Shown: positions 63,975 to 64,000 of the stretch, piece by piece
How positions within the stretch are numbered: position 1 is the first letter of the stretch
How the letters are laid out: the number at the start of each line of letters is the position of its first letter
Assembly: GCA_963704455.1 (NCBI GenBank)
Contig: OY969905.1
Coordinates: 3,596,001-3,660,000 of the forward strand
Direction: 5' to 3'
DNA from: DASTCZ01 sp963704455
GTDB lineage: Bacteria; Acidobacteriota; Terriglobia; Acidiferrales; UBA7541
DNA length: 64,000 bases
Program-made: the position numbers and the translations under genes
The notes under the pieces: model-generated
Databases searched by the model: none
The model's input: the letters and a program-made list of their open reading frames with translations, nothing else
Told to the model about the DNA's origin: nothing

Positions 63975-64000
63975 TCCCCTCCGATGGACTTTCTCTGGAC

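Overview
The window looks like a chromosomal segment of an Acidobacteriota bacterium (Terriglobia-like soil lineage). The evidence is four paralogues of the acidobacterial VWFA-related family (TIGR03436 type), one TIGR03435-type soil-associated protein, an efp/dnaK/dapA complement of Gram-negative type, and GC-rich coding with intergenic repeat families. No rRNA, tRNA or CRISPR array was seen. Family names are assigned from sequence motifs by eye, not by database search.

Layout. 0-7 kb: tail of a DUF4386-like membrane protein, purB, an SRPBCC protein, a tandem pair of VWFA-related secreted proteins and an HD-GYP response regulator. 7-15 kb: efp and a secreted M24 aminopeptidase on the minus strand, a 700-bp repeat-rich gap (REP-like inverted repeat, two tandem arrays), a TIGR03435 protein and a second VWFA pair. 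15-17 kb: two exported proteins of unknown function. 16.7-22.7 kb: a compact lysine/diaminopimelate operon dapE-asd-lysC-dapB-dapA-dapD with 1-20 base overlaps or gaps at most junctions. 23-28 kb: cupin, PBP1A, a MauE/DoxX-like plus DsbA-like pair. 28-32.4 kb: heat-shock operon dnaK-orf-dnaJ-hspR, with a HAIR (HspR) operator overlapping the -35 box of a near-perfect promoter. 32-47 kb: metabolic and repair-like genes (panE-like, class V aminotransferase, HAD, PilZ proteins, hydrolases, aldo/keto reductase, a degenerate UvrC paralogue, acyl-CoA dehydrogenase, TonB, DnaC-like loader, an endonuclease III-like protein lacking catalytic residues).

47-55 kb is the accessory island. A 3,105-bp IS1-like transposon (16-bp terminal inverted repeats, 8-bp target duplication) carries an unusual cargo: a proteasome-like Ntn hydrolase, a small KGG-motif protein divergent from the transposase, a zinc-ribbon protein and two small membrane or exported proteins. 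It sits inside a dispersed repeat whose uninterrupted copy lies at 9.7-10.0 kb, so the empty site can be read in the same window. Next to it are an IS110-family element with a hairpin that sequesters the transposase Shine-Dalgarno, an orphan RHS C-terminal module with a possible exported HEAT-repeat partner, and a vapBC pair.

55-64 kb: aldo/keto reductase, outer-membrane beta-barrel, a YfhO-like polytopic membrane protein, an exported coiled-coil protein, ribosomal protein S1 with an unusually long low-complexity N-terminus, and an HU/IHF protein directly downstream.
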